This document shows positions 1-8,622 of a stretch of 64,000 bases of DNA, piece by piece. Under the pieces are notes generated by a model, which worked only from the letters and a program-made list of their open reading frames with translations, did not search any database and had not been told where the DNA came from. The position numbers and the translations under genes are program-made. The stretch comes from Phycicoccus sp. Soil802 (GTDB lineage: Bacteria > Actinomycetota > Actinomycetes > Actinomycetales > Dermatophilaceae), in assembly GCF_001429605.1 (NCBI RefSeq), contig NZ_LMSS01000005.1, positions 124,001 through 188,000 on the forward strand. The letters are read 5' to 3'. Each line of letters starts with the position of its first letter. Within the stretch, counting starts at the first letter, position 1.

Positions 1-65
1 GCGCGGTGGTCGGAGAACCGCGGTGTCGGCGTCCGACCAGGCCTCGGACCGGCCGACTCGGACAT
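1..65 (-). CDS. mtrB: MtrB sensor histidine kinase, first 21 codons only
   Basis: On the minus strand an ATG at position 65 opens a frame that runs off the window edge and encodes MSESAGPRPGRTPTPRFSDH. It begins two bases after the mtrA stop. In Actinobacteria the histidine kinase MtrB directly follows mtrA, and a polar, proline- and arginine-rich cytoplasmic start before the first membrane segment is usual. No catalytic part is visible, so the call rests on position and start codon alone. Confidence 0.55.
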   Translation of the reverse strand, partial: MSESAGPRPGRTPTPRFSDHR

Positions 66-67
66 GG

Positions 68-745
68 CTAGCTCGGGCCCGCCTTGTAGCCGACGCCGCG
101 GACGGTGACGACGATCTCGGGGTGCTCGGGGTCGTGCTCGATCTTCGAGCGCAGCCGCTGCACGTGCACGTTGACCAGTCGGGTGTCACCCGCGTGGCGG
201 TAGCCCCAGACCTGCTCGAGCAGCACCTCGCGGGTGAACACCTGCCACGGCTTGCGGGCCAGGGCGACCAGGAGGTCGAACTCGAGGGGGGTGAGCGACA
301 ACGAGTCGCCGTCGCGCTTCACCGAGTGGCCGGCGACGTCGATGACGAGGTCACCGATCTCCAGGCGCTCCGGCTCGGGCTCGTCACCACGACGCAACCT
401 GGCCCGGATGCGGGCGATCAGCTCCTGCGGCTTGAACGGCTTGACGACGTAGTCGTCAGCCCCTGACTCGAGGCCGACGACGATGTCGACGGTGTCGGTG
501 CGGGCGGTGAGCATGACGATCGGCACGCCGGACTCGGCCCGGATCCGCCGGCACACCTCCATGCCGTCCAGGCCGGGCAGCATGACGTCGAGGAGGACCA
601 GGTCGGGACGGTGCTCGCGGAAGGCGCCCAGCGCCCCCGCGCCGTCGGCGACGTGCGCGACCTCGAGTCCTTCGTTGCGCAGGACGATGCCGAGCATCTC
701 CGCCAGCGCCAGGTCGTCGTCGACGATGAGCACGCGACCGTTCAC
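68..745 (-). CDS. mtrA: MtrA, OmpR/PhoB-family response regulator
   Basis: This 225-residue protein is a cytoplasmic response regulator. Residues 1 to about 115 form a receiver domain with the acidic pocket near residues 9-11, the phospho-acceptor Asp53 in the LLDVMLPG strand, and the conserved Lys in VKPF. Residues 128-225 form an OmpR/PhoB winged helix ending in TVRGVGYKAG. The start is GTG at 745, preceded on the minus strand by a GAGGG ribosome-site-like run. mtrB follows two bases downstream. MtrA of actinobacteria controls wall hydrolase, division and osmotic-stress genes, which fits the many wall genes here. Length, both domains and synteny with ahcY agree with mtrA. Confidence 0.93.
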   Translation of the reverse strand: MNGRVLIVDDDLALAEMLGIVLRNEGLEVAHVADGAGALGAFREHRPDLVLLDVMLPGLDGMEVCRRIRAESGVPIVMLTARTDTVDIVVGLESGADDYVVKPFKPQELIARIRARLRRGDEPEPERLEIGDLVIDVAGHSVKRDGDSLSLTPLEFDLLVALARKPWQVFTREVLLEQVWGYRHAGDTRLVNVHVQRLRSKIEHDPEHPEIVVTVRGVGYKAGPS

Positions 746-1011
746 CTGCGCCTACCCTCTTTCTGCAGTGAGTGGAGAATCCCTCCTGAATCATCACACA
801 CGGGTGCGCTCCGCACGGGGACCCGGTGTCATCAGCCGTTCGGTCAAGGTGGGACCGGTCCGAACGTCCCATCCTGCTGGCCCGGCGCGTGCCGGGAGCC
901 GCGCACCTGCGGATTCAACCGTTTGGACGATTCAGGACGGTGGGCGCTCCCCCGAGGATGTGCTTGGCAGCACGCCGATGGGGTGTGTGATGAGCAGGGA
1001 GAGCAGCACGC

Positions 1012-1524
1012 ATGGCACTGAAGCGACCCATCCGTGGCAGCCGCCCTGAGGGCGGGGCTGCGGCTGTCGAGTTCGCCCTGGTCATGCCGATCCTCGTGCT
1101 CCTGATCAGCTCGATCGTGGGCTTCGGCGTCGTCCTGGCCCAGCAGATGGCCCTCGGCAACGCCGCCCGCCAGACGGCCCGCTCGGCTGCCGTGGAGGCC
1201 TCCTTCTGCGGCACCGGCGGCGGCACCGGCTCGCCCGGCACGATGCTGACCGCGGAAGCCAAGCTCAACGCCACCACCCTCTTCGTCACGAAGAACAACG
1301 TGCAGGTCGAGATCAAGACCGGAACCACCTCCCCCACCGACCCCTACTCGACGGCGTGGACCAACACCTGCAGCGGCGACACGACCCAGCCGTGCACGGG
1401 GACCACCTTCGGAGACAACGTCTACGTGCGGATGCGCTACACCTCCACGCTGTCCCTGCCCTTCTTCCAGCCGTCCTTCAACCTCTCCGCGATTGGGGCC
1501 TTCCGATGCGAGTTCAACTCATGA
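1012..1524 (+). CDS. TadE-like pilus assembly protein
   Basis: This 170-residue protein has a short basic N-terminus followed by EGGAAAVEFALVMPILVLL, the hallmark of TadE-type pseudopilins, where the segment is a membrane anchor (about residues 15-45) with the Glu used by a prepilin-like peptidase. The remainder is a polar extracytoplasmic domain with several Cys. An AGGGAG ribosome site lies about 10 bases before the ATG. Its stop overlaps the ATG of the TadG-like gene, so the two are probably translationally coupled. No tad ATPase or flp pilin gene is adjacent, so the pair may serve a Tad system encoded elsewhere or a different surface structure. Confidence 0.82.
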   Translation: MALKRPIRGSRPEGGAAAVEFALVMPILVLLISSIVGFGVVLAQQMALGNAARQTARSAAVEASFCGTGGGTGSPGTMLTAEAKLNATTLFVTKNNVQVEIKTGTTSPTDPYSTAWTNTCSGDTTQPCTGTTFGDNVYVRMRYTSTLSLPFFQPSFNLSAIGAFRCEFNS

Positions 1525-2711
1525 GCCGCCTGCGCTCCCGCCGTCGTGACGAGCGGGGCGCCGTCGCCGTGACCGTGGCGATGTTGATGGTGGTGCTCGT
1601 CGGCATCGGCGCCTTCACCGTGGACTTCGGCGTCTCCTACGTCAGCACCCGACAGCTCCAGACGGCCTCCGACTCGGCCGCCCTCGCCGCAGCCACCAAG
1701 TACGGACAGCTGCCCGGCAGCTGCGCAGTGCTCGCTGCCGACACCGCGGCGAAGGCCGCGGTGCAGTCCGGTGTGACCTCCTACCGCGAGGAAAACCGGG
1801 CCGGCAGCACTGGCTCGATCACCTCGGTGGCCTGCTCGCCTGACGGCAAGGCCCTCGACATCACGTACAGCTCGGCCGGGTCGACAGAGTCCTTCCTGGG
1901 CGGTGTCTTCGGCCACAGCAGCGGATACAACTCCACCAAGAGCGCCACCGCCCGGGTGCAGGTGCCGACCCAGGGGATTGGCGTGCGGCCCTACGCCCTC
2001 TGCGGCTCGATCCTGCCCTCCGTCACCACGTTCCCCTCCCCCGTGTTCCAGATGGACCTGCCCTCGACCGGCAACTCGCTGTGCCCGGGGGCGGCGTCAA
2101 GCGGCAACTGGTGGTCGATCGACTGCCCCGAGGCCCCGAGCAACAGCAACACCTACCTGGGTGAAGCGACCCTGAACGGCTGCACGGACCCGATCAGCAT
2201 CGTGCCCAACCAGGGGACGCGCACCGGTTCCGACCTGCGCAACTACCTGAACAACAGCTGCCCGGTGAAGTCCAGCAGCTGCCTCGGCGCCAACACCGGA
2301 AACCTCGGCGGTACCCCGATCCTCAATGCCTGGTCCAGCCTGGTCCAGGAGCGCAAGCGGATCCTGCTCCCCGTCTTCTGTGGCACGCCCAGCCCGTGCG
2401 ACCAGGCCGCCGTGGTCAACGCCGGGGGCAACAACGCCATCTACCCCGTGCAGGCGCTCGTCGGCGTCATCGTCTGCGGCTACCACTTCGGCACGAACAA
2501 CAACCAGAACAGCGCGGCGATCCCGATGGACGGCGACTGCGGCGGTCTCAACAACCCGAACGGCCTGACTGCGGCTCCCGGCGGCAACCAGGACAACTAC
2601 CTGCTCCTGCGAGCGGTCCGGATACAGGTCTCCGGCAGCAGTGGTGACCCGCAGTGCGCCATGGGCGACACCTGCGACCTGGGCGCCCGCATCTACAAAC
2701 TCGTCAAGTAA
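1521..2711 (+). CDS. TadG-like (Flp pilus-assembly TadE/G-like) protein
   Basis: The start is ATG 1521, which shares ATGA with the stop of the TadE-like gene; it gives 396 residues. An in-frame ATG at 1506 is an alternative. The N-terminus has basic residues, then ERGAVAVTVAMLMVVLVGIG, one membrane helix, then VDFGVSYVSTRQLQTASDSA, typical of the TadG/von-Willebrand-associated N-terminal domain. The rest is a long extracytoplasmic region rich in Cys, Asn and Ser, probably disulphide-stabilised. No von Willebrand MIDAS motif is obvious. The role, a minor pilin or envelope component of a Tad secretion/pilus system, is inferred from the family. Confidence 0.8.
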   Translation: MSRLRSRRRDERGAVAVTVAMLMVVLVGIGAFTVDFGVSYVSTRQLQTASDSAALAAATKYGQLPGSCAVLAADTAAKAAVQSGVTSYREENRAGSTGSITSVACSPDGKALDITYSSAGSTESFLGGVFGHSSGYNSTKSATARVQVPTQGIGVRPYALCGSILPSVTTFPSPVFQMDLPSTGNSLCPGAASSGNWWSIDCPEAPSNSNTYLGEATLNGCTDPISIVPNQGTRTGSDLRNYLNNSCPVKSSSCLGANTGNLGGTPILNAWSSLVQERKRILLPVFCGTPSPCDQAAVVNAGGNNAIYPVQALVGVIVCGYHFGTNNNQNSAAIPMDGDCGGLNNPNGLTAAPGGNQDNYLLLRAVRIQVSGSSGDPQCAMGDTCDLGARIYKLVK

Positions 2712-2716
2712 CCATC

Positions 2717-4207
2717 ATGCAGATCACCCGCCCCCGCACGCTGATCCTCATCGTGGCGTACAACGCCGAGACCACCCTGCGGTCCGTGCTCGACCGGATC
2801 CCGCAGACCGTCCTCGACGACTACGACTGCGAGGTGCTGGTCATCGACGACGCCTCGTCCGACGAGACGTTCTCGACCGGCCTGGCCTACCGCCAAAGCC
2901 GGCCGGACCTGCCCCTCACGGTGCTGCGCAACCCGGAGAACCAGGGCTACGGCGGCAACCAGAAGCTCGGTTACTTCTACGCCATGACCCACGGCTTCGA
3001 TCTCGTCGCGCTCGTGCACGGCGACGGCCAGTACGCCCCGGAGGAGCTGCCCCGCCTCCTCGCGCCGCTGCGCGACGGGGTGGCTGACGCCGTCATGGGC
3101 AGCCGCATGCTGACGCCCGGGGCGGCCCGCAAGGGCGGCATGCCGCTGTACAAGTTCGTCGGCAACCGGATCCTCACGACCGTCCAGAACCGCCTCGCCG
3201 GTGCAGACCTCTCGGAGTGGCACAGCGGCTTCCGCCTCTACACGGTGGACATCCTGCGTCGGCTGCGGTTCGAGACCAACCCCGACGACTTCAGCTTCGA
3301 CACCAAGATCATCCTCCAGCTGCTCGGTGCCGACGCGACCGTCCTGGAGCTGCCCATCCCGACGTACTACGGCGACGAGATCTGCCGGGTCGACGGCATC
3401 CGCTACGCCGGTCAGGTCACCCGGGCCAGCGTGACGGCGCTCTTCCACCGGGTGGGCCTGATGCATCGACGGGACCTCTCCCCCGTCGATGCCGGCTCCA
3501 TCGAGCGCTACGACGTCAAGCTGCACGAGCGCAGCAGCCACACCGAGGTGCTGGCCCGCGTCGACGCAGGCAGCCGAGTGCTCGACCTCGGCGCCGGTCC
3601 CGGCGCATTCGCCAGCGCCCTCGCCGACAAGGGTGCCGTCGTGACGACGGCCGACCTGCACCGCTCCACCGTCATCGACCCGCGGGTCGCCACCCACGTG
3701 GTCGACCTCAACCAGCCGCTCGAGCTCCCGCTGGACGACTACGACCAGGTACTGCTGCTCGACGTCATCGAGCACCTCGCCGATCCGGAGACCTTCCTCG
3801 AGGACCTGCGGTTCGCCCTGGGCAGCCAGCGCCGCGAGCTCGTCCTGACCACGCCCAACATCGCCTTCGCGGTGTCCCGCCTGATGCTCGCCCTGGGCCA
3901 GTTCAACTACGGCGAGACCGGCATCCTCGACCGGACGCACACTCGCCTGTTCACCTTCCGCACGATCCGCACGGCACTGCACCAGGCCGGCTGGGACGTG
4001 CAGGAGGTGGTCGGCATCCCCGCCCCCTACGCCAAGGCGATCGGCCACGGGCCGCTGGCATCCCTGCTCACCCGGGTGAACAGTGCCCTGATCCGAGTCG
4101 CTCCCCGGCTGTTCTCGTACCAGATCCTGGTGACCGCGAGGAGCCGGCCGCACGCGCAGCACCGACTCGCCTCGACGACCGCCCTCTCCGCCCAGCTCAG
4201 TGCGTGA
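2717..4207 (+). CDS. GT2 glycosyltransferase fused to a SAM-dependent methyltransferase
   Basis: ATG 2717 gives 496 residues. Residues 1 to about 240 are a GT-A fold glycosyltransferase of the Dpm1/GT2 type, with VIDDAS at 43-47, the metal-binding HGDGQY at 101-106 and GSRM at about 129. Residues about 265-440 are a class I methyltransferase with VLDLGAGPG at 288-296 and the acidic LLLDVIEHL segment. No membrane helix is evident, so the enzyme is probably cytoplasmic or peripheral. It lies five bases after the TadG-like stop and overlaps the next membrane glycosyltransferase, suggesting it makes a polyprenyl-phosphate sugar or a methylated glycan precursor. Substrate unknown. Confidence 0.82.
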   Translation: MQITRPRTLILIVAYNAETTLRSVLDRIPQTVLDDYDCEVLVIDDASSDETFSTGLAYRQSRPDLPLTVLRNPENQGYGGNQKLGYFYAMTHGFDLVALVHGDGQYAPEELPRLLAPLRDGVADAVMGSRMLTPGAARKGGMPLYKFVGNRILTTVQNRLAGADLSEWHSGFRLYTVDILRRLRFETNPDDFSFDTKIILQLLGADATVLELPIPTYYGDEICRVDGIRYAGQVTRASVTALFHRVGLMHRRDLSPVDAGSIERYDVKLHERSSHTEVLARVDAGSRVLDLGAGPGAFASALADKGAVVTTADLHRSTVIDPRVATHVVDLNQPLELPLDDYDQVLLLDVIEHLADPETFLEDLRFALGSQRRELVLTTPNIAFAVSRLMLALGQFNYGETGILDRTHTRLFTFRTIRTALHQAGWDVQEVVGIPAPYAKAIGHGPLASLLTRVNSALIRVAPRLFSYQILVTARSRPHAQHRLASTTALSAQLSA

Positions 4208-5587
4208 CCTGAGCTCACGTCTGGGGAGCAGCCAGGGCCAGGGCGCCGCTGCAGTGCTGCTGTTCGCGGTGTACGTCGGCACCGCCTTCATGAACCTGCG
4301 CCCCCTGGCGCTCGTGGCCGTCGTCGCAAGCCTCGCGCTGGCGCACGCCAGCCTGCGCAACCCGACTCTGCACGAGAGCTCCTACGCCCGCCTCCCGATG
4401 GGCCTCATCGCGGCTGCCGCCCTCACCGGGGCACAGCTGCTGGCCACGGCCGGGCTCTACCTCCTGACCCCCGTCTTCGTGGCGGTGGCCGTGCTCGCCA
4501 CGCTGCCCCACCGGTTCGCCGTCGCCCGGGCAGCCCGGATCGTCCTGCCCCCGTTGCTCGCCGCGCTGGCCGTGTGGTGGCTGGCGCGGGACGAGCCGCG
4601 CATCGACGTCCACGTCTTCCTCACCGACGGCGCCCGTGCGCTCCTGCACGGCGTCAACCCCTATTCCATCGACTTCCCCAACATCTACGGACCCGAGGAG
4701 ACCGCCCAGTACTACGGCCCCGACGTCGTGCAGGACGGGCGATTGGCGTTCGGCTTCCCCTATCCTCCGTTGCTGCTTCTCACCGCCCTCCCGGGCTATC
4801 TCCTCGGCGATGTCCGGCTCTCCTCGGCCATCGCGGTGACCGTCGTGGGCGGGTGGCTGTTGTGGCGGTCGCACACGACGAGCGGCCGCCGGGCGGCCGT
4901 GCTGCTCCTGTGCCTACCCGGCCTGCCGAGCCTGTTCGCGGGGGCCTGGGTCGAGCCCGTCGTCGTGGCCCTGCTGGCCGTCGTGGTGCTGGCCGCCCGG
5001 CGCGAACGGTGGGTCGTGGCCGCGGTGGCGCTCGGGCTGCTCTACGTCTCCAAGCAGTACTTCCTCGTCGCGCTCCCCTGCCTGTGGCTGCTGCGGCCGT
5101 ACGTCACCAGGGGCCGACTGCTGGCCTTCGTCGGCACGGGCGCCGTGGTGACGCTGCCCTTCATTGCCTGGAGCCCGGCGTCCTGGTGGAGCAGTGTCGT
5201 GACGCTGCAGTTCCAGCAGCCGTTCCGCCCCGACTCCACCAGCATCGTCGCCGAGCTGGCCGAGGTGTTCGGCTGGGCCGACCCGACGTGGGCGGGCCCG
5301 GTGTCCCTCGCCGCGGGCTTCGCCGTGGCGCTGGTACTCGCCCGGACCCTGCGGCCCGGGGTCGCGACGTTCAGCCTGGCCCTCGGTCTCTGCCTGGCGG
5401 TGACGTTCCTGCTCTCGAAGCAGGCGTTCCTCAACTACTACCTCGTCTGTGCGGGAGCCTTGGTCCTGGCGGCCTGGTGCCGTGCGGAGGAGGCACCCTC
5501 GGAGACGGGTATGCCGCCCGCTCACGGTGAGCGGGCGGCATACCCGGTGGTGCGTGGTGGCGCCGAGGCACCGGTGGGGTCGGCGCC

Positions 5588-5594
<7 letters not shown>
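4200..5594 (+). CDS. GT87-like (DUF2029) polytopic membrane glycosyltransferase
   Basis: This 464-residue protein has about ten hydrophobic segments. An acidic first external loop ([18 protein letters not shown]) and NPYSID followed by FPYPPLL are typical of GT87/DUF2029 mannosyltransferases that use polyprenyl-phosphate sugars outside the membrane. The chosen GTG at 4200 overlaps the preceding GT2-methyltransferase stop by eight bases, suggesting coupling. The last 30 codons run through a 39-base perfect palindrome and overlap the ahcY stop by seven bases, so the C-terminus is odd ([13 protein letters not shown]) and not functionally interpretable. Acceptor and sugar are unknown. Confidence 0.75.
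5507..5545. terminator. 39-base perfect palindrome between convergent genes
   Basis: Two 19-base arms, GGGTATGCCGCCCGCTCAC at 5507-5525 and its exact complement at 5527-5545, surround a single base. It lies at the convergent end of the GT87-like gene and ahcY, where a two-way terminator would be expected, but it is inside the reading frame of the former and no T tract follows. Each arm begins with the octamer GTATGCCG that recurs across the window. Confidence 0.6.
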
Positions 5595-7018
<1,424 letters not shown>

Positions 7019-7118
7019 GGAAGAACTCCTGGAGTTGACTTGCTGGTTTGCGGACCCGGCGTAGCCCATCTGGGCGCACATCGTTGGAGCGGGGTATCAC
7101 CCACGCCGGCGGTGTCCC

Positions 7119-7124
7119 ACTCTA
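7119..7124 (-). promoter_or_regulatory. Candidate -10 of the ahcY promoter (TAGAGT)
   Basis: On the minus strand TAGAGT lies about 100 bases upstream of the ahcY ATG, matching the TANNNT -10 pattern seen before many genes here. It would give a leader of about 95 bases. I could not fit an S-adenosylhomocysteine riboswitch core in that leader. Confidence 0.35.
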
Positions 7125-7238
7125 CCGGAGTCGGGGGCCGGGACCCGCTCGGCGTGACTCGAGGTGCGCTTGGGACTCAGGGTGCGCGTGACCCGGTCCG
7201 GCGCTAGGAAGGGAGGCCCCAACCACGGACGGAGCACC

Positions 7239-7529
7239 ATGAGCGAGCCCAGCAGCGGAGTCCCCGGAGAGATCGCCGACGCGCAGGTCGAGGAGCCGAC
7301 GACCGACGAGCCCGACACCCTGGAGCTCGAGGTCGACGAGGAGAAGGTCGAGGCCTGGGACGAGGTCAAGGCCGACTACCAGGTCGAGCCCGGTGGTGCG
7401 CCGGTGCCGAACAGCATGGACCAGGCCGACGTGACCCTGGCGGATGAGGACGACGACGAGGACGACGACGACGAGGACGACGACAAGGACGACGACGAGG
7501 ACGACGGGGCGGACGACGACCGCGCCTGA
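7239..7529 (+). CDS. Small, very acidic Asp/Glu-rich protein
   Basis: ATG 7239 has a GGAG ribosome site five bases upstream and gives 96 residues. I do not recognise the family. The N-terminal two thirds are acidic and hydrophilic (EPDTLELEVDEEKVEAWDE); the last 28 residues are almost only Asp and Glu with one Lys, encoded by a GAC/GAG run. There is no Cys, signal peptide or membrane segment. The net charge is strongly negative. It is transcribed away from ahcY. It may be a disordered or metal-buffering protein, but this is a guess. Confidence 0.65.
   Translation: MSEPSSGVPGEIADAQVEEPTTDEPDTLELEVDEEKVEAWDEVKADYQVEPGGAPVPNSMDQADVTLADEDDDEDDDDEDDDKDDDEDDGADDDRA
7443..7527 (+). repeat. GAC/GAG triplet microsatellite
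   Basis: About 28 consecutive codons are nearly all GAC or GAG, giving an Asp/Glu tract at the C-terminus of the acidic protein. Such triplet runs can change length by slippage. Confidence 0.8.
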
Positions 7530-7542
7530 GGTCGGCCGCAGG

Positions 7543-7548
7543 TAGGCT
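7543..7548 (+). promoter_or_regulatory. Leaderless-type -10 (TAGGCT) ahead of a short ORF
   Basis: TAGGCT ends six bases before GTG 7555, the same spacing seen at many other genes here whose transcripts would begin at the start codon. Confidence 0.5.
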
Positions 7549-7554
7549 CGCCGG

Positions 7555-7611
7555 GTGGCCGCACCCATACCTTCCGCCCTGCCCGCACGACAACCCAGGT
7601 CGCGGCCATGA
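7555..7611 (+). CDS. Putative 18-codon leaderless leader ORF overlapping the DUF808 gene
   Basis: GTG 7555 opens an 18-codon frame (VAAPIPSALPARQPRSRP) whose TGA at 7609-7611 overlaps the ATG of the DUF808 gene as ATGA. It starts six bases after a TAGGCT -10 hexamer, so the transcript could begin at this codon. No convincing ribosome site precedes ATG 7608, so the DUF808 gene may depend on ribosomes finishing this leader. The peptide resembles nothing known to me; Pro, Arg and Ala dominate. It could simply be an untranslated leader. Confidence 0.4.
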   Translation: MAAPIPSALPARQPRSRP

Positions 7612-8555
7612 GCGGCGGGTTGTTCGCGTTGCTCGACGACATCGCCGTGCTGGCGAAGGCGGCCGCCGCCTCCGTCGACGACGTGGGTGCCGCGGCGAGC
7701 CGAGCCAGCGTCAAGGCGGCCGGCGTGATCGTCGACGACACCGCCGTCACCCCGCGCTACGTCGAGGGCCTCTCCCCCACCCGCGAGCTGCCGATCATCA
7801 AGAAGATCGCGATCGGCTCGCTGCGCAACAAGCTGCTGTTCATCCTGCCCGCGGCGATGTTGCTCAGCCAGTTCTTCCCGGTCGCCCTCACCCCGCTGCT
7901 CATGATCGGTGGCACCTTCCTGTGCTACGAGGGGGTCGAGAAGATCTGGGAACGGATCTCCGGCCACGGCGAGACCGAGGCCGACGCGGCCCACGAGCGC
8001 GGCGAGGTCGCCAGCGAGGACGACATCACCAGCGGGGCGATCCGCACGGACTTCATCCTGTCGGCGGAGATCATGGTCATCTCGCTCAACGAGGTCGCCG
8101 ACGAGCCGTTCCTCAGCCGGGCGATCATCCTGGTCGTCGTCGCCTTCGCGATCACAATCCTCGTCTACGGCGTCGTGGCCCTGATCGTGAAGATGGACGA
8201 CGTCGGGCTGCACCTCTCGGGCCGTGAGTCCGGGGTCAGCCGCACCATCGGGCGCGCCCTCGTGGCCGCCATGCCACGCCTGCTGACGACTCTGTCGGTG
8301 GTCGGCATCGCCGCGATGATCTGGGTCGGCGGCCACATCATCCTCGTCGGCCTCGACGACCTGGGGCTGCACGCCCCCTACTCGTGGGTGCACCACGCCG
8401 AGGAGTCCGTCCACGACGCGACCGGCGCGCTCGGTGGCGTGTTCGGCTGGCTGACCAACACGGTCGGCTCCGCGGTCCTCGGGCTGATGGTGGGTGCGGT
8501 CGTCGTGGCCGTCATGCACGTCATCCCCCGCCGAGGCGCGTCCAGCAGCCACTGA
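7608..8555 (+). CDS. DUF808 (YedI-like) inner membrane protein
   Basis: This 315-residue protein starts MSGGLFALLDDIAVLAKAAA, the characteristic opening of DUF808, followed by an amphipathic region and at least five membrane segments (about residues 82-108, 150-200, 215-250 and 290-312). The conserved GLSPTRELPIIKKIAIGSLRNK block is present. Homologues such as E. coli YedI are inner membrane proteins of unknown function. The start overlaps the stop of an 18-codon leader ORF, suggesting translational coupling. Family assignment is firm; the biochemical role is not known. Confidence 0.88.
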   Translation: MSGGLFALLDDIAVLAKAAAASVDDVGAAASRASVKAAGVIVDDTAVTPRYVEGLSPTRELPIIKKIAIGSLRNKLLFILPAAMLLSQFFPVALTPLLMIGGTFLCYEGVEKIWERISGHGETEADAAHERGEVASEDDITSGAIRTDFILSAEIMVISLNEVADEPFLSRAIILVVVAFAITILVYGVVALIVKMDDVGLHLSGRESGVSRTIGRALVAAMPRLLTTLSVVGIAAMIWVGGHIILVGLDDLGLHAPYSWVHHAEESVHDATGALGGVFGWLTNTVGSAVLGLMVGAVVVAVMHVIPRRGASSSH

Positions 8556-8610
8556 CTCGTCCTTTTGGCCGGAATCAGCGTGCCAACCGGAAACCGCACG
8601 CTGCACGCCG

Positions 8611-8616
8611 GATACT
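8611..8616 (+). promoter_or_regulatory. Candidate -10 (GATACT) before GTG 8623
   Basis: GATACT ends six bases before GTG 8623, the spacing of other presumed leaderless starts here. It departs from the TANNNT pattern, so the call is weak, but it favours 8623 over upstream in-frame starts. Confidence 0.3.
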
Positions 8617-8622
8617 CCTGTG

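Noticed and set aside
2693-4360. Long minus-strand open frame opposite the GT2-methyltransferase gene
   Set aside because: The frame is the high-GC mirror of a clear gene and its composition (Val/Gln/Glu/Gly runs) resembles no protein family. The same applies to long frames opposite ahcY, manB, DUF5719 and the amidase.
7019-7118. S-adenosylhomocysteine riboswitch in the ahcY leader
   Set aside because: The leader lacks the conserved core and pseudoknot segments as far as I can see; only a normal ribosome site is clear.
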